Below, piece by piece: positions 35,683 to 43,569 of a DNA stretch of 64,000 nucleotides (position 1 is its first letter; each line of letters starts with the position of its first letter). The DNA lies in the NCBI GenBank assembly GCA_963850345.1, contig CAWKKW010000004.1:1-64000 (forward strand), written 5' to 3'. The notes beneath the pieces are model-generated. The model did not search any database. It was not told the DNA's origin and saw only the letters and a program-made list of their open reading frames with translations. Position numbers and translations under genes: made by a program. Source of the stretch: CAWKKW01 sp963850345. Lineage in GTDB: Bacteria > Acidobacteriota > Terriglobia > Terriglobales > Acidobacteriaceae.

Positions 35683-36270
35683 TCAGATCTGCATCACTTC
35701 TTTTTCCTTGTTCCTTGACAGCTCTTCGATCCGCTTGATCTCGTCGTCCGTCAGCTTCTGAATCTCTTCGAGAGCCCGCTTCTCTTCATCCGCGGACACC
35801 AACTTGTCCTTTGCAGCCTTCTTGATCGCATCGTTGCCATCGCGGCGGATGTTGCGCACTGCCGTCCGGCTCTCTTCCAGTTCCTTGTTGAGGTGCTTGA
35901 CCACATCGCGGCGACGTTCTTCGGTCATGGGTGGAACCGGTACCCGGACGATCTTGCCGTCGTTCTGCGGATTGAATCCGAGGTCTGACGTCCGCAGAGC
36001 CTTTTCAATGTCGCTGATGATGCTGGGGTCCCACGGCTGAATCACGATCAGGTTGGCATCGGGCGTCGTGATCTGGGCAACCTGGTTGATCGGGGTTTCC
36101 GCTCCGTAGGCAAGTACGCGAACCTGGTCGAGCATGTGGACCGAGGCGCGGCCCGTACGAATCGAGACCAGGTGCGCCTGAAACGCCTGAACCGCTTTAT
36201 CCATGCGGGTCTTCAGCTGTGTATACGTATCTTTAAGGGCGGGAATTGCTGCCATTGCCGAGACTGCCAT
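35683..36270 (-). CDS. frr: Ribosome recycling factor
   Basis: A 195-residue protein that, with EF-G, splits the post-termination ribosome. Family motifs are clear: LVSIRTGRASVHMLD, YGAETPINQVAQI, IQPWDPSIISDIEKAL, the PVPPMTEERRRDVVKHLNKE segment and the C-terminal helix KELEE/EIQKLTDDEIKRIEEL. The first five residues before MAAIPALKD may be extra; a start at the second Met (36255) is an alternative. lipA follows further downstream in the opposite reading direction order on the same strand (36328-37233 lies upstream), with a 57-bp gap, so lipA and frr may be co-transcribed. Confidence 0.96.
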   Translation of the reverse strand: MAVSAMAAIPALKDTYTQLKTRMDKAVQAFQAHLVSIRTGRASVHMLDQVRVLAYGAETPINQVAQITTPDANLIVIQPWDPSIISDIEKALRTSDLGFNPQNDGKIVRVPVPPMTEERRRDVVKHLNKELEESRTAVRNIRRDGNDAIKKAAKDKLVSADEEKRALEEIQKLTDDEIKRIEELSRNKEKEVMQI

Positions 36271-36327
36271 ATTCGTGTTCTTCCTTTACTTCGGTATCAC
36301 TCAAGCGTAATTGTACAAAGCCGAAAA

Positions 36328-37233
36328 TCAGGCCAGCAGTGTGACTCCAGTCGAATTTGCCTGCTCGTGCGCGTGGTAAGACGAGCGCACCAGCGGACCC
36401 GATTCGACGTGGCGGAAACCCATTTTCAATGCTTCTTCGCGCAGAAACGTAAACTCCTCTGGCGCGTAGTACCGCGTCATCGGCAGGTGGTCTTTCGAGG
36501 GACGCAGGTACTGGCCGACAGTCAGCACATCGGTGCCAACCGCAGCCAGGTCGCGGAAGACCTGCAGCAGCTCATGAGTTTCTTCACCCAGCCCTACCAT
36601 CACGCCAGACTTGGTGACCGTCTTCGGATCAAGAATTTTGGCGTATTCAAGCAGGCGCAACGTCCTCTCGTAGCGTGCCCCGGAACGAACCGCGCGGTAC
36701 AGCCGAGGAACGCTTTCGGTATTGTGATTCAGAATCTCGGGACGAGCCTCAACCACGATTCGAATTGCTTCTTCATTCCCCTGGAAATCCGGGATCAGCA
36801 CTTCCACCTGGCAGCCCGGCGCCTGCTGACGGATTTCTTCGATGACCATAGCGAAGGCGCGGGCGCCTCCAATCACGTCATCATCGCGATTTACGCTGGT
36901 GATGACGGCATGCTTGAGCCCCAGGATGGCGACAGCTTCGGCCACCCGGCGCGGCTCATCAAAATCGATGGGATCGGGACGGCCTTTGGGAACCGCACAA
37001 AATCCGCAGCGCCGCGTACAGGTGTTGCCCAGCATCATGAAGGTCGCGGTCTTATGTTGCCAGCATTCGCCGATATTGGGGCAGTGGGCCGATTCGCACA
37101 CCGTGTGCAGGCCCAGACTGCGCGCCAGCTTCTTCAGGTCATGGTAGTTCTCGCCTACCGGGGCCCGTGCCTTGAGCCACTCAGGTTTAGGCGCGCGCGC
37201 GGGTCGAACGAGGTCAATCTGAACGAGATCCAT
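36328..37233 (-). CDS. lipA: Lipoyl synthase
   Basis: A 301-residue radical SAM enzyme that inserts two sulfurs into protein-bound octanoyl groups to make lipoyl cofactor. Both iron-sulfur sites are visible: the auxiliary cluster motif CESAHCPNIGEC and the radical SAM motif CTRRCGFC. Other landmarks are the HKTATFMMLG stretch, VITSVNRDD, EVLIPDFQGN, HNTESVPRLY, KSGVMVGLGE and the C-terminal Arg-Ser-Ser motif (VRSSYHA) that is characteristic of LipA. Length is normal. The gene lies 57 bp upstream of frr on the same strand. No lipB is present in the window. Confidence 0.97.
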   Translation of the reverse strand: MDLVQIDLVRPARAPKPEWLKARAPVGENYHDLKKLARSLGLHTVCESAHCPNIGECWQHKTATFMMLGNTCTRRCGFCAVPKGRPDPIDFDEPRRVAEAVAILGLKHAVITSVNRDDDVIGGARAFAMVIEEIRQQAPGCQVEVLIPDFQGNEEAIRIVVEARPEILNHNTESVPRLYRAVRSGARYERTLRLLEYAKILDPKTVTKSGVMVGLGEETHELLQVFRDLAAVGTDVLTVGQYLRPSKDHLPMTRYYAPEEFTFLREEALKMGFRHVESGPLVRSSYHAHEQANSTGVTLLA

Positions 37234-37288
37234 GGAGGCTTGTACCAGCGCTTATTGTACCGCCTGACGGGTTTCGCACCCGAGCCGG

Positions 37289-37657
37289 CTATTTGACGCG
37301 CTCGAGGATCTCTGGCCGCACCAGGTAGAGAAAGAAAACGAGATTCACGATGGCCATCACGCTCGCCTCCCCCTGATGGAGGCGGAACAGACTGTAGAAG
37401 CCGTAGCACATCGAGAGGAAGGTGGCCGCCAGCGTGAGTGCCCACCCCCAACGCCGCTGGCGCAGCAGGCCAACGGCCGCGGCAGCGAAGGCGACACACA
37501 GCAGCATGACGAATGCGGGAAAATGATGTGTTAGCACCCCAAAGGTTCCAATCGCAGACTGAGCCAGCATCCACAGCGAGATGATCGCCATCCCCGGCAG
37601 TGGCAGGTTCGCCGGCGGCTTGGGACTAGTCGGCTCGGGTGAGGGCGTGGTGTTCAT
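37289..37657 (-). CDS. Small integral membrane protein, uncharacterised
   Basis: A 122-residue protein with a proline-rich N-terminus and probably four hydrophobic helices (about 23-43, 47-65, 70-90 and 97-113). I do not recognise a family motif. Its start overlaps the stop of the cytochrome c gene upstream by 4 nt (ATGA-type), so the two are translationally coupled and probably work in the same membrane process. lipA lies 55 bp further downstream. Confidence 0.75.
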   Translation of the reverse strand: MNTTPSPEPTSPKPPANLPLPGMAIISLWMLAQSAIGTFGVLTHHFPAFVMLLCVAFAAAAVGLLRQRRWGWALTLAATFLSMCYGFYSLFRLHQGEASVMAIVNLVFFLYLVRPEILERVK

Positions 37658-38034
37658 AGCGTGTGTAGATACGCCATCAAGTTTTCCAATTCCTGATCGT
37701 CGAGGTTGCGGGTCGCTGGCATCATGTTGCGGCCGCCAAGGATCACGTGTCGCACACGGTCATCATTGGCCGGCGCTCCGCTCGGCAGATAGGGCTGCTT
37801 AAACATGGCTTGAAGCCCCGGCCCCTGCAGCGATCCATCGCTGTTCGCATAGTGACACTTGGCGCAATGCGCCTGGTAAACATCGTGTCCGGCTGCCTCT
37901 TGTGCGGTGAGTTGGTCAAGTGGCTTCGAAGGCGGCAAGGGCGGCTTGCACCCGCTTAGAGCGAGAGCACCGCTCGCGGCGAACAATAGCAGTGCGCGCA
38001 CCATGCACGCTTTCAATTCTGTATGAGGTCTCAC
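37654..38034 (-). CDS. Class I cytochrome c lipoprotein
   Basis: A protein of up to 126 residues with a signal sequence ending in a lipobox (LSGC), so it is probably anchored to a membrane outside the cytoplasm. The haem-binding motif is CAKCH in HDVYQAHCAKCHYAN, and the distal Met ligand is in GGRNMMPATRNL; the C-terminal helix LMAYLHTL completes a mono-haem class I fold. An internal ATG at 38004 gives a more compact signal peptide and may be the true start. It overlaps the downstream membrane-protein gene by 4 nt. The redox partner is not identifiable here. Confidence 0.88.
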   Translation of the reverse strand: MRPHTELKACMVRALLLFAASGALALSGCKPPLPPSKPLDQLTAQEAAGHDVYQAHCAKCHYANSDGSLQGPGLQAMFKQPYLPSGAPANDDRVRHVILGGRNMMPATRNLDDQELENLMAYLHTL

Positions 38035-38145
38035 GATCGATTCTGTTTCTCTTTCCGATCATATCGCGACCGGCTTTTGGCTCTGCGACCAGAGCGGCGC
38101 CGGTTGCCAATCTCGTCGCTCGAAGGCCAACCTCTGCGCTGGCGT

Positions 38146-39729
38146 TTATTCTGCCTGGCCAATCAACTCCACGATCTTGTCGATCGCCTCCCGCTCCGCT
38201 TCACTCGACGGTACTCGTTCATTGCACAGGATAGACACGACGAGCGTACGACCGCTGGCTGCAGTCACATAACCGCTAAGCGAGTTGACCTCGGCCAGCG
38301 TTCCTGTCTTGGCGAAAACTTTGCCTTGCACCGCGGTGTGCAGGAATCGGCCTGCAAGTGAGCCATCCACGCCGGCTATAGGAAAGGTGCTGCGGAAATC
38401 CGCACCCCACGGCTGTCCGGCCGCGTAGATCAGAAGCGCCGTGGCCGCGCGCGGCGTGACCATGTCTTCGGGAGACATGCCGGATCCGTCGTAGAAATTG
38501 AAGTCATCGGGACGCAGACCCGCCTGGATCAGAAACTGCCGCACCACGCGTGCTCCTTCGACAATCGATCCGTCCGCAGCCACCAACCGGCCCAGCAGTC
38601 GAAGCAGCAGTTCGGCATGCAGGTTCTGGCTTACTTTGTTGACCACCACGAGGTCCTGAAGCATCGGAGTCGATACATGCGAGGCCAACACTCGCCGGCC
38701 GAGGGTAGGCGCCTGAATCACGTTTAGAGCAGCCGGCGTCAACGGGAGCGGCTGTTGCACCGTCGCTCGAAAATCCGCGGTGCTCGAGGGAATGCGATGG
38801 ACCGGCCGCGCCGTTCCGGACACCACAACGCCTCGATCGCGCAGCATTTCCCTGAGCGAGAGCGCAGCATACGCGGCCGGATCTTCGATCGCCAGACCGG
38901 CATGCAAACCGTTAGCCGCGATGGTGCCAAACGCTCGCACGTTCATGGATCCAGGCAAACGCTCCACCCCCGGTCGCGCGGCGGTGCTCGCAGGCGCCGG
39001 TGTAATCGAGTTCTCGAGCGTGTAGTAAGCGGTGGTCGGGTTCCAGGACGCCACCACCGGATCGCCCGGGGAGATCCCCGGCACTACGTTGAGGAACACG
39101 GCATTGTCATTGACGGTGAGCGCGGAAACCGGTGCGCCATACAGCCACTGCAGATCGTCCCATGCCCAGCCTGCGCCGTATCGCTCATACACAAACCAGC
39201 TGTCATCGCCAACAATGTCGCCATCAACCGCATGCACGCCGCTGCGAACAATCTGGTCTGCCATGTCAGAAAGCGCGGCCAGGGGCGGGTTCGCCCGCTC
39301 CGTCTTCGTGGTGTAGGGCAACGTCCGGCCAGACATGTTCGGATCACCGGCGCCCAGCACGATCAAATTGCCGTGGAGGTGTCCGTCGGCGTTCAACATG
39401 CCATCTGTAACGACATTGGTGACATACGTCGCATGCGTGGGAAGCAATGCAAATGCAGCGGCGGTGGTGAAGATCTTCGCGTTGGAAGCGGGTGCGAAGA
39501 ACTGCGCGTCGTTCAGCGCGTACACCGGGTCGCCGGAGAGCGTTTCGACGGAAATGCCCCAATGCGCGTGCGACACTGCCGGGTCCGCCACAATCTGATT
39601 GATCTTGCGCGCCAGGGCAGCCGGAGAGAGCCGCCGCGCCGGAGCAGGCTGAGGATGCCGCACCCGCGCCAGTACATCCATGGGAGCAAACAACAGCAGA
39701 AAACAGAGCAGGATGGTTCGAAATTTCAT
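38146..39729 (-). CDS. dacB: D-alanyl-D-alanine carboxypeptidase/endopeptidase (PBP4/DacB, peptidase S13)
   Basis: A 527-residue exported penicillin-binding protein that trims or cleaves peptidoglycan peptide bridges. After a signal peptide (MKFRTILLCFLLLFAPMDVLA) the three active-site motifs are present: SxxK as SNAK (APASNAKIFTTA), SxN-type as SGM in YDGSGMSPEDMV, and KTG in FAKTGTLAEVNSLSGY. The large insert between the first two motifs is typical of class C PBPs. I chose the ATG at 39729 because it gives a clean signal peptide; a start 15 codons upstream would not. It is divergent from folP. Confidence 0.94.
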   Translation of the reverse strand: MKFRTILLCFLLLFAPMDVLARVRHPQPAPARRLSPAALARKINQIVADPAVSHAHWGISVETLSGDPVYALNDAQFFAPASNAKIFTTAAAFALLPTHATYVTNVVTDGMLNADGHLHGNLIVLGAGDPNMSGRTLPYTTKTERANPPLAALSDMADQIVRSGVHAVDGDIVGDDSWFVYERYGAGWAWDDLQWLYGAPVSALTVNDNAVFLNVVPGISPGDPVVASWNPTTAYYTLENSITPAPASTAARPGVERLPGSMNVRAFGTIAANGLHAGLAIEDPAAYAALSLREMLRDRGVVVSGTARPVHRIPSSTADFRATVQQPLPLTPAALNVIQAPTLGRRVLASHVSTPMLQDLVVVNKVSQNLHAELLLRLLGRLVAADGSIVEGARVVRQFLIQAGLRPDDFNFYDGSGMSPEDMVTPRAATALLIYAAGQPWGADFRSTFPIAGVDGSLAGRFLHTAVQGKVFAKTGTLAEVNSLSGYVTAASGRTLVVSILCNERVPSSEAEREAIDKIVELIGQAE

Positions 39730-39875
39730 CAATGGGCGGAGTTTAGCATCGTTGCCGAGGCGGTTGTTCCACACCCTCGCCAGAGCGGGTGTTTAGAATT
39801 CAGGAAACGAGAGTTGCGCTCAGCGAGCGTAGACACATTTTCGGTTCGCTGGATCGAGCTTTCAGGAGCACCAGC

Positions 39876-40766
39876 TTGCCCTTTGCACATCGGACATCGC
39901 TGACTTGGAAGCTTCGCAGCCGGCAGCTTTCGTTGGGCACCCGGACGCTGGTGATGGGCGTGCTCAACGTGACTCCCGACTCCTTCTCCGACGGGGGCCG
40001 CTTTCACAGCCGCGACGCAGCGATCGAACAGGCTTTGCGCATGTTCGCGGAAGGCGCCACCCTGGTGGACATCGGCGGAGAGTCGACCCGGCCTGGGAAA
40101 TATCAGCAAGTCACCGCACAGCAGGAACTCGACCGTGTTTTGCCGGTGATCGAGGGGATCCTGAAGCAACGCCCCGATGCCATTCTTTCCATCGATACGT
40201 ACAAAGCGGAGACGGCGCGGTCAGCAATTCTCGCGGGTGCGGAGATCGTGAACGACGTGAGCGGGCTGCTGTGGGATGACGCGCTCGCAGGAACTTGCGC
40301 CGAACTGCAATGCGGCGTGATTCTCATGCACACCCGCGGCCGTCCCGACGAATGGCGATCCATGCCGCGCCTGGCACCGGGAGAAGTGGTTCCGCTGGTA
40401 AAACGTGAACTCTCAGACCGTCTCGCCGCTGCGCTGAACGCAAATATTCCAGCGGCGTATATCGCGCTCGATCCCGGCTACGGATTCGGCAAAGCCTACG
40501 ACAGCAACTACCCGCTGCTGGCCCACCTGGAGGAGCTGCGCACGCTTGGGCAGCCGCTGCTGGCCGGAGTCTCGCGAAAATCGTTCCTCGGCAGAACGCT
40601 CACGCCTCTGTTCGGAGTTGAAGCCCCTGTGAATGCCCGCGAAAACGCCACCCTCGCCGCCACCACGGCCGCGATACTCGCCGGCGCGGACATGGTGCGG
40701 GTTCACGAGGTGCGGCCTGCGGTCGAAGCAGCGTTGATTGCGGATGCGATCCTGGCAGCGGTCTAG
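39876..40766 (+). CDS. folP: Dihydropteroate synthase
   Basis: A 296-residue TIM-barrel enzyme joining p-aminobenzoate to 6-hydroxymethyl-dihydropterin diphosphate in folate synthesis; it is the sulfonamide target. All signature loops are intact: NVTPDSFSDGG, IGGESTRPG, SIDTYKAE, NDVSG, ILMHTRG, DPGYGFGKA, GVSRKSFLG and the final RVHEV. I place the start at the TTG at 39876 because AGGAG lies 8 nt upstream; a GTG at 39789 would add 29 unrelated residues with no ribosome-binding site. It is divergent from dacB. Confidence 0.95.
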   Translation: MPFAHRTSLTWKLRSRQLSLGTRTLVMGVLNVTPDSFSDGGRFHSRDAAIEQALRMFAEGATLVDIGGESTRPGKYQQVTAQQELDRVLPVIEGILKQRPDAILSIDTYKAETARSAILAGAEIVNDVSGLLWDDALAGTCAELQCGVILMHTRGRPDEWRSMPRLAPGEVVPLVKRELSDRLAAALNANIPAAYIALDPGYGFGKAYDSNYPLLAHLEELRTLGQPLLAGVSRKSFLGRTLTPLFGVEAPVNARENATLAATTAAILAGADMVRVHEVRPAVEAALIADAILAAV

Positions 40767-40844
40767 AACCTGTGGCGATTCTTGAACGAGATAGGCTGCG
40801 ACGAGCTTGCTCCCAGAAGACTAAGCAGATCCTCTGAACAGACC

Positions 40845-41366
40845 CTAGTGTTTGACGCTGACTCGTTCCGTGGTGTCATGGATCTGGCTGGCTTCGAAGC
40901 TCACAATCTTCCATTGGCCGAGCCGTCGGTTGTACACGCGTGTGTAGCGGTAGCGTCCACTCACGTCGCGTTCTCCGTTGACGCCCTGAAGTTCGGCGCG
41001 CGAGGTCACCACTGCCGTGTCGCCAAAGAAGCGGATTTTCACGTCGTTGAGATCCAATTGGGTGAAACGGACACTTCCGGCTCGACGGGCCGCCAGCACC
41101 TGGGCCTTGGTCTCGATAGTTCCGTTCGCACTAATGCCTACGTAGTCATCTGCCAGCAGATGATCGATGACTGAGGTGTTATTGTCCAGTTGCGCTTGTC
41201 TCCACTCCATCTCCAAAGCTTCGATCTGCTTGTGAGGGGAACGACTGTCGCGATGCGGGAACAGGGCCTGAGCCGGAGGAGCACAGGCCAGCAGAAGCCC
41301 AGCAAGAAGAAGAACATAAACGCTTGCTGTGGAAAGCGGGACCCGACCTTGAAACCGGCTTGGCAT
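40845..41366 (-). CDS. Exported SnoaL/DUF4440-like (NTF2-fold) protein
   Basis: A 173-residue protein with an N-terminal signal peptide or membrane anchor (about 12-32, ASVYVLLLAGLLLACAPPAQA). The rest matches the NTF2-like DUF4440 pattern: an initial helix (QIEALEMEWRQAQLDNN), LLADDYVGISANG, GDTAVVTSRAELQG and a final RYTRVYNRRLGQWKIVSFEAS. Such proteins are a general fold with many uses; no catalytic residue could be assigned. I chose the ATG at 41366 since an upstream start adds 37 Arg-rich residues before the signal peptide. It converges on folP. Confidence 0.8.
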   Translation of the reverse strand: MPSRFQGRVPLSTASVYVLLLAGLLLACAPPAQALFPHRDSRSPHKQIEALEMEWRQAQLDNNTSVIDHLLADDYVGISANGTIETKAQVLAARRAGSVRFTQLDLNDVKIRFFGDTAVVTSRAELQGVNGERDVSGRYRYTRVYNRRLGQWKIVSFEASQIHDTTERVSVKH

Positions 41367-41535
41367 GTGCGTAACGGATGGTATGCCGCTTCTGAATCGC
41401 GAGTCAAAGAGAAACACCCGAACGGGAGTTTCCCGCTTTAAACGCGGAACGGAACGGCTTGGATGGCCTGTGCGCACCCTGTCTCTGATGCGACTCTCAA
41501 TCCATCCGTGTGTCCGTTCAACGATTCTCCTGGCT

Positions 41536-41823
41536 CTAGACGATCAGCGCCAGCGTCTCGACCACTCGCTCTTTCATGCGCTGATAAAGCCCGCCAATCG
41601 CATACTGCCGGAAGTGCTCCGAGGCGCGATGGGCCTCCACCGCAGCCTGATCCGTGTACTGTTCGTAAATTAAAACAGTGTCAGGATCGCCATCTACCCG
41701 GTGCGCGTCATAGCTCACACAACCCGGCTCCTGCCGTGAGGCAACCGTGAGCGCGCGAAGTATCTCGGTTACGTCTTGCCGTTCCTCAGAGGGAAATCGC
41801 ATTCGTACTGTAAAGCTCACCAT
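41536..41823 (-). CDS. Antibiotic biosynthesis monooxygenase (ABM) domain protein
   Basis: A 95-residue ferredoxin-like-fold protein with the ABM/YgiN pattern: VRMRFPSEERQDVTEIL, SRQEPGCVSYDAHR, LIYEQYTDQAAVEAHRASEHF. YgiN-type members are quinol or anthrone monooxygenases; others degrade haem. The His in AVEAHRAS, often used in the family, is present. It lies 42 nt downstream of purA on the same strand and is probably co-transcribed, although no functional link to purine synthesis is apparent. Confidence 0.9.
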   Translation of the reverse strand: MVSFTVRMRFPSEERQDVTEILRALTVASRQEPGCVSYDAHRVDGDPDTVLIYEQYTDQAAVEAHRASEHFRQYAIGGLYQRMKERVVETLALIV

Positions 41824-41865
41824 TCGAGATCCCGTCCTGCCTGCAAGTGTGGTGCGAAATTCACG

Positions 41866-43194
41866 CTACGCGGTTTCTCCGGTATGCAGCTCCGCGAGGG
41901 CATCTGCAAACTCCGGAAGAAACATCGTCTGGTCGCGATCGGGGCCGGTAGATACCATGCCGATCTTCGCGCCAGATTCCTTCTCGAGAAAACGCAGATA
42001 CTCCTGCGCCGCTGCCGGAAGCTGATCAAACGAGCGAATGCCTTCGGTCGACTGCTTCCAGCCCTTCAACTTTACATACACAGGGCGAATGGCCTCGAGG
42101 CCGCGAACGTCCGCCGGCATTGTATCCACCAGCTGCCCATCGATCCGGTAGCCGGTGCAGACTGGAATCTCATCCTGATCGTCGAGAACATCCAACTTGG
42201 TCACCACCAGCCATTCCGTCCCGTTCACTTGGTTGGAGTAGCGCAGCAACGGCAGATCGAGCCACCCGCACCGTCGCGGCCGGCCCGTAACCGCACCGTA
42301 CTCCTGTCCACGCGCTCGCAAGAGATCGCCGGACGAGTCGAGAATCTCGGTGGGGAAAGGCCCTTCTCCAACGCGCGTCACATACGCCTTGGTCACGCCA
42401 ATTACGGTCTGAATCGAGGTCGGTCCCACGCCTGTTCCCGTCACCGCGCCACCGGCCGTCGAAGAAGACGAGGTCACGAACGGATATGTCCCATGATCGA
42501 TGTCCAGCATCGTGCCCTGCGCACCTTCAAACATCACGGTGTGCCCCTCGCGTATCGCCTTGTTCAGCAACGCCGAGGTGTCGGTCACGAATGGAGCAAT
42601 CTGTTCGGCCGCGCGGGCATAATCCTCATACATCTTCTCCGGATCGAGCGGGTCTGTGCCGAACAGCGCGTGAGCAATTGCGTTCTTTTCATTGCATGCG
42701 TTGCGAATATGCGTCTTGAGCAGATTGGTGTTCAGCAGATCTACCACCCGCAGGCCGCTGCGCGCCATCTTGTCTTCGTAGGCTGGACCGATGCCACGGC
42801 TGGTCGTGCCGATCTTCTGCCGCCCAGGCGCGCTCTCGGCCGCCAGTTCGATCATGCGATGGTAGGGCAGGATCACCTGCGCGCGATTCGAGACGAAGAG
42901 TTGCCGGTCTACGTCGATTCCGAGATTGCGAAGCTTCCCCGTTTCCGTGAGGAATGCCATGGGGTCGAGGACTACGCCGTTGCCGATCACACCGCGACAA
43001 TCAGGACGCAGAACTCCGCATGGAACTAGCTGCAGGATGAATTTCTTGCCGCCTATGATGACTGTGTGTCCGGCGTTATGGCCGCCCGCATAGCGCGCCA
43101 CCACCGAGAACCGCTCTGAAAGCACATCAACAATCTTGCCTTTGCCTTCGTCGCCCCATTGGGCGCCGAGTACCACCGCTGTCTTTGCTCGCAT
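41866..43194 (-). CDS. purA: Adenylosuccinate synthetase
   Basis: A 442-residue enzyme converting IMP, aspartate and GTP to adenylosuccinate, the first committed step to AMP. Signature elements are complete: GAQWGDEGKGKIVD at the N-terminus, AGGHNAGHTV, TSRGIGPAYEDK, FEGAQGTMLDIDHGTYPFVTSS (in two adjoining motifs), KLDVLDD and the C-terminal STGPDRDQT. I use the ATG at 43194, since family members begin exactly there; a GTG at 43224 is possible but its purine-rich site is only 3 nt away. A promoter-like pair lies 130-157 nt upstream. Confidence 0.97.
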   Translation of the reverse strand: MRAKTAVVLGAQWGDEGKGKIVDVLSERFSVVARYAGGHNAGHTVIIGGKKFILQLVPCGVLRPDCRGVIGNGVVLDPMAFLTETGKLRNLGIDVDRQLFVSNRAQVILPYHRMIELAAESAPGRQKIGTTSRGIGPAYEDKMARSGLRVVDLLNTNLLKTHIRNACNEKNAIAHALFGTDPLDPEKMYEDYARAAEQIAPFVTDTSALLNKAIREGHTVMFEGAQGTMLDIDHGTYPFVTSSSSTAGGAVTGTGVGPTSIQTVIGVTKAYVTRVGEGPFPTEILDSSGDLLRARGQEYGAVTGRPRRCGWLDLPLLRYSNQVNGTEWLVVTKLDVLDDQDEIPVCTGYRIDGQLVDTMPADVRGLEAIRPVYVKLKGWKQSTEGIRSFDQLPAAAQEYLRFLEKESGAKIGMVSTGPDRDQTMFLPEFADALAELHTGETA

Positions 43195-43569
43195 GAAGTT
43201 CAATGCCCGATCTATCTGGCACACGTTCCCTCGGCTGGCGCTCGCATGTTCGGCTCAAACTGGGTGATCGTGCGCGGCGTGCTGGGTCGGTCACCCGGAT
43301 GGGAGCCGAACCTGACTCCTGAATGATATAACGCCAGCCCTCCGCGACCAAGTTACCGCGGGTGTGCAAAGCCGACTGTATCTCCATCCCGAGTTGGAGG
43401 AAAACCTCCACTTGCCGACGGAAGACTTCCATCGCGGCCACAGGTAAGGTACCGAGGACGATTCATTGATTGCTGGACAGAGCCCGCAACGATCGAGTTG
43501 CGCCGGTAAATAGCCGGTTGGCGCCCCAGAAGGCGCGCCGTCGTTCGCTTCACACTTTCGGAGGTCTTC
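43195..43569. other. 375-bp divergent intergenic region (purA / Oar-like receptor)
   Basis: Holds a sigma70-like promoter for purA (listed separately) and presumably a promoter for the receptor gene rightwards. A small GC-rich inverted repeat (CCGG-TAAATAG-CCGG) lies around 43505. GGAGG sits 6 nt before the receptor ATG. No further gene is visible. Confidence 0.4.
43323..43351 (-). promoter_or_regulatory. Sigma70-like promoter for purA
   Basis: On the minus strand TTGGTC (43351-43346) and TATCAT (43328-43323) are separated by exactly 17 nt. It would give a leader of about 125 nt before the purA ATG at 43194. The match to consensus is good at both hexamers, but this is a sequence-only prediction. 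Confidence 0.5.

Noticed and set aside
36136..37296. 386-codon plus-strand frame over lipA and frr
   Set aside because: Fully antisense to two well-conserved genes; the amino-acid composition is Arg/His-rich and resembles no protein family.
41776..43029. 417-codon plus-strand frame over purA
   Set aside because: Antisense shadow of a textbook PurA; no ribosome-binding site and no family resemblance.
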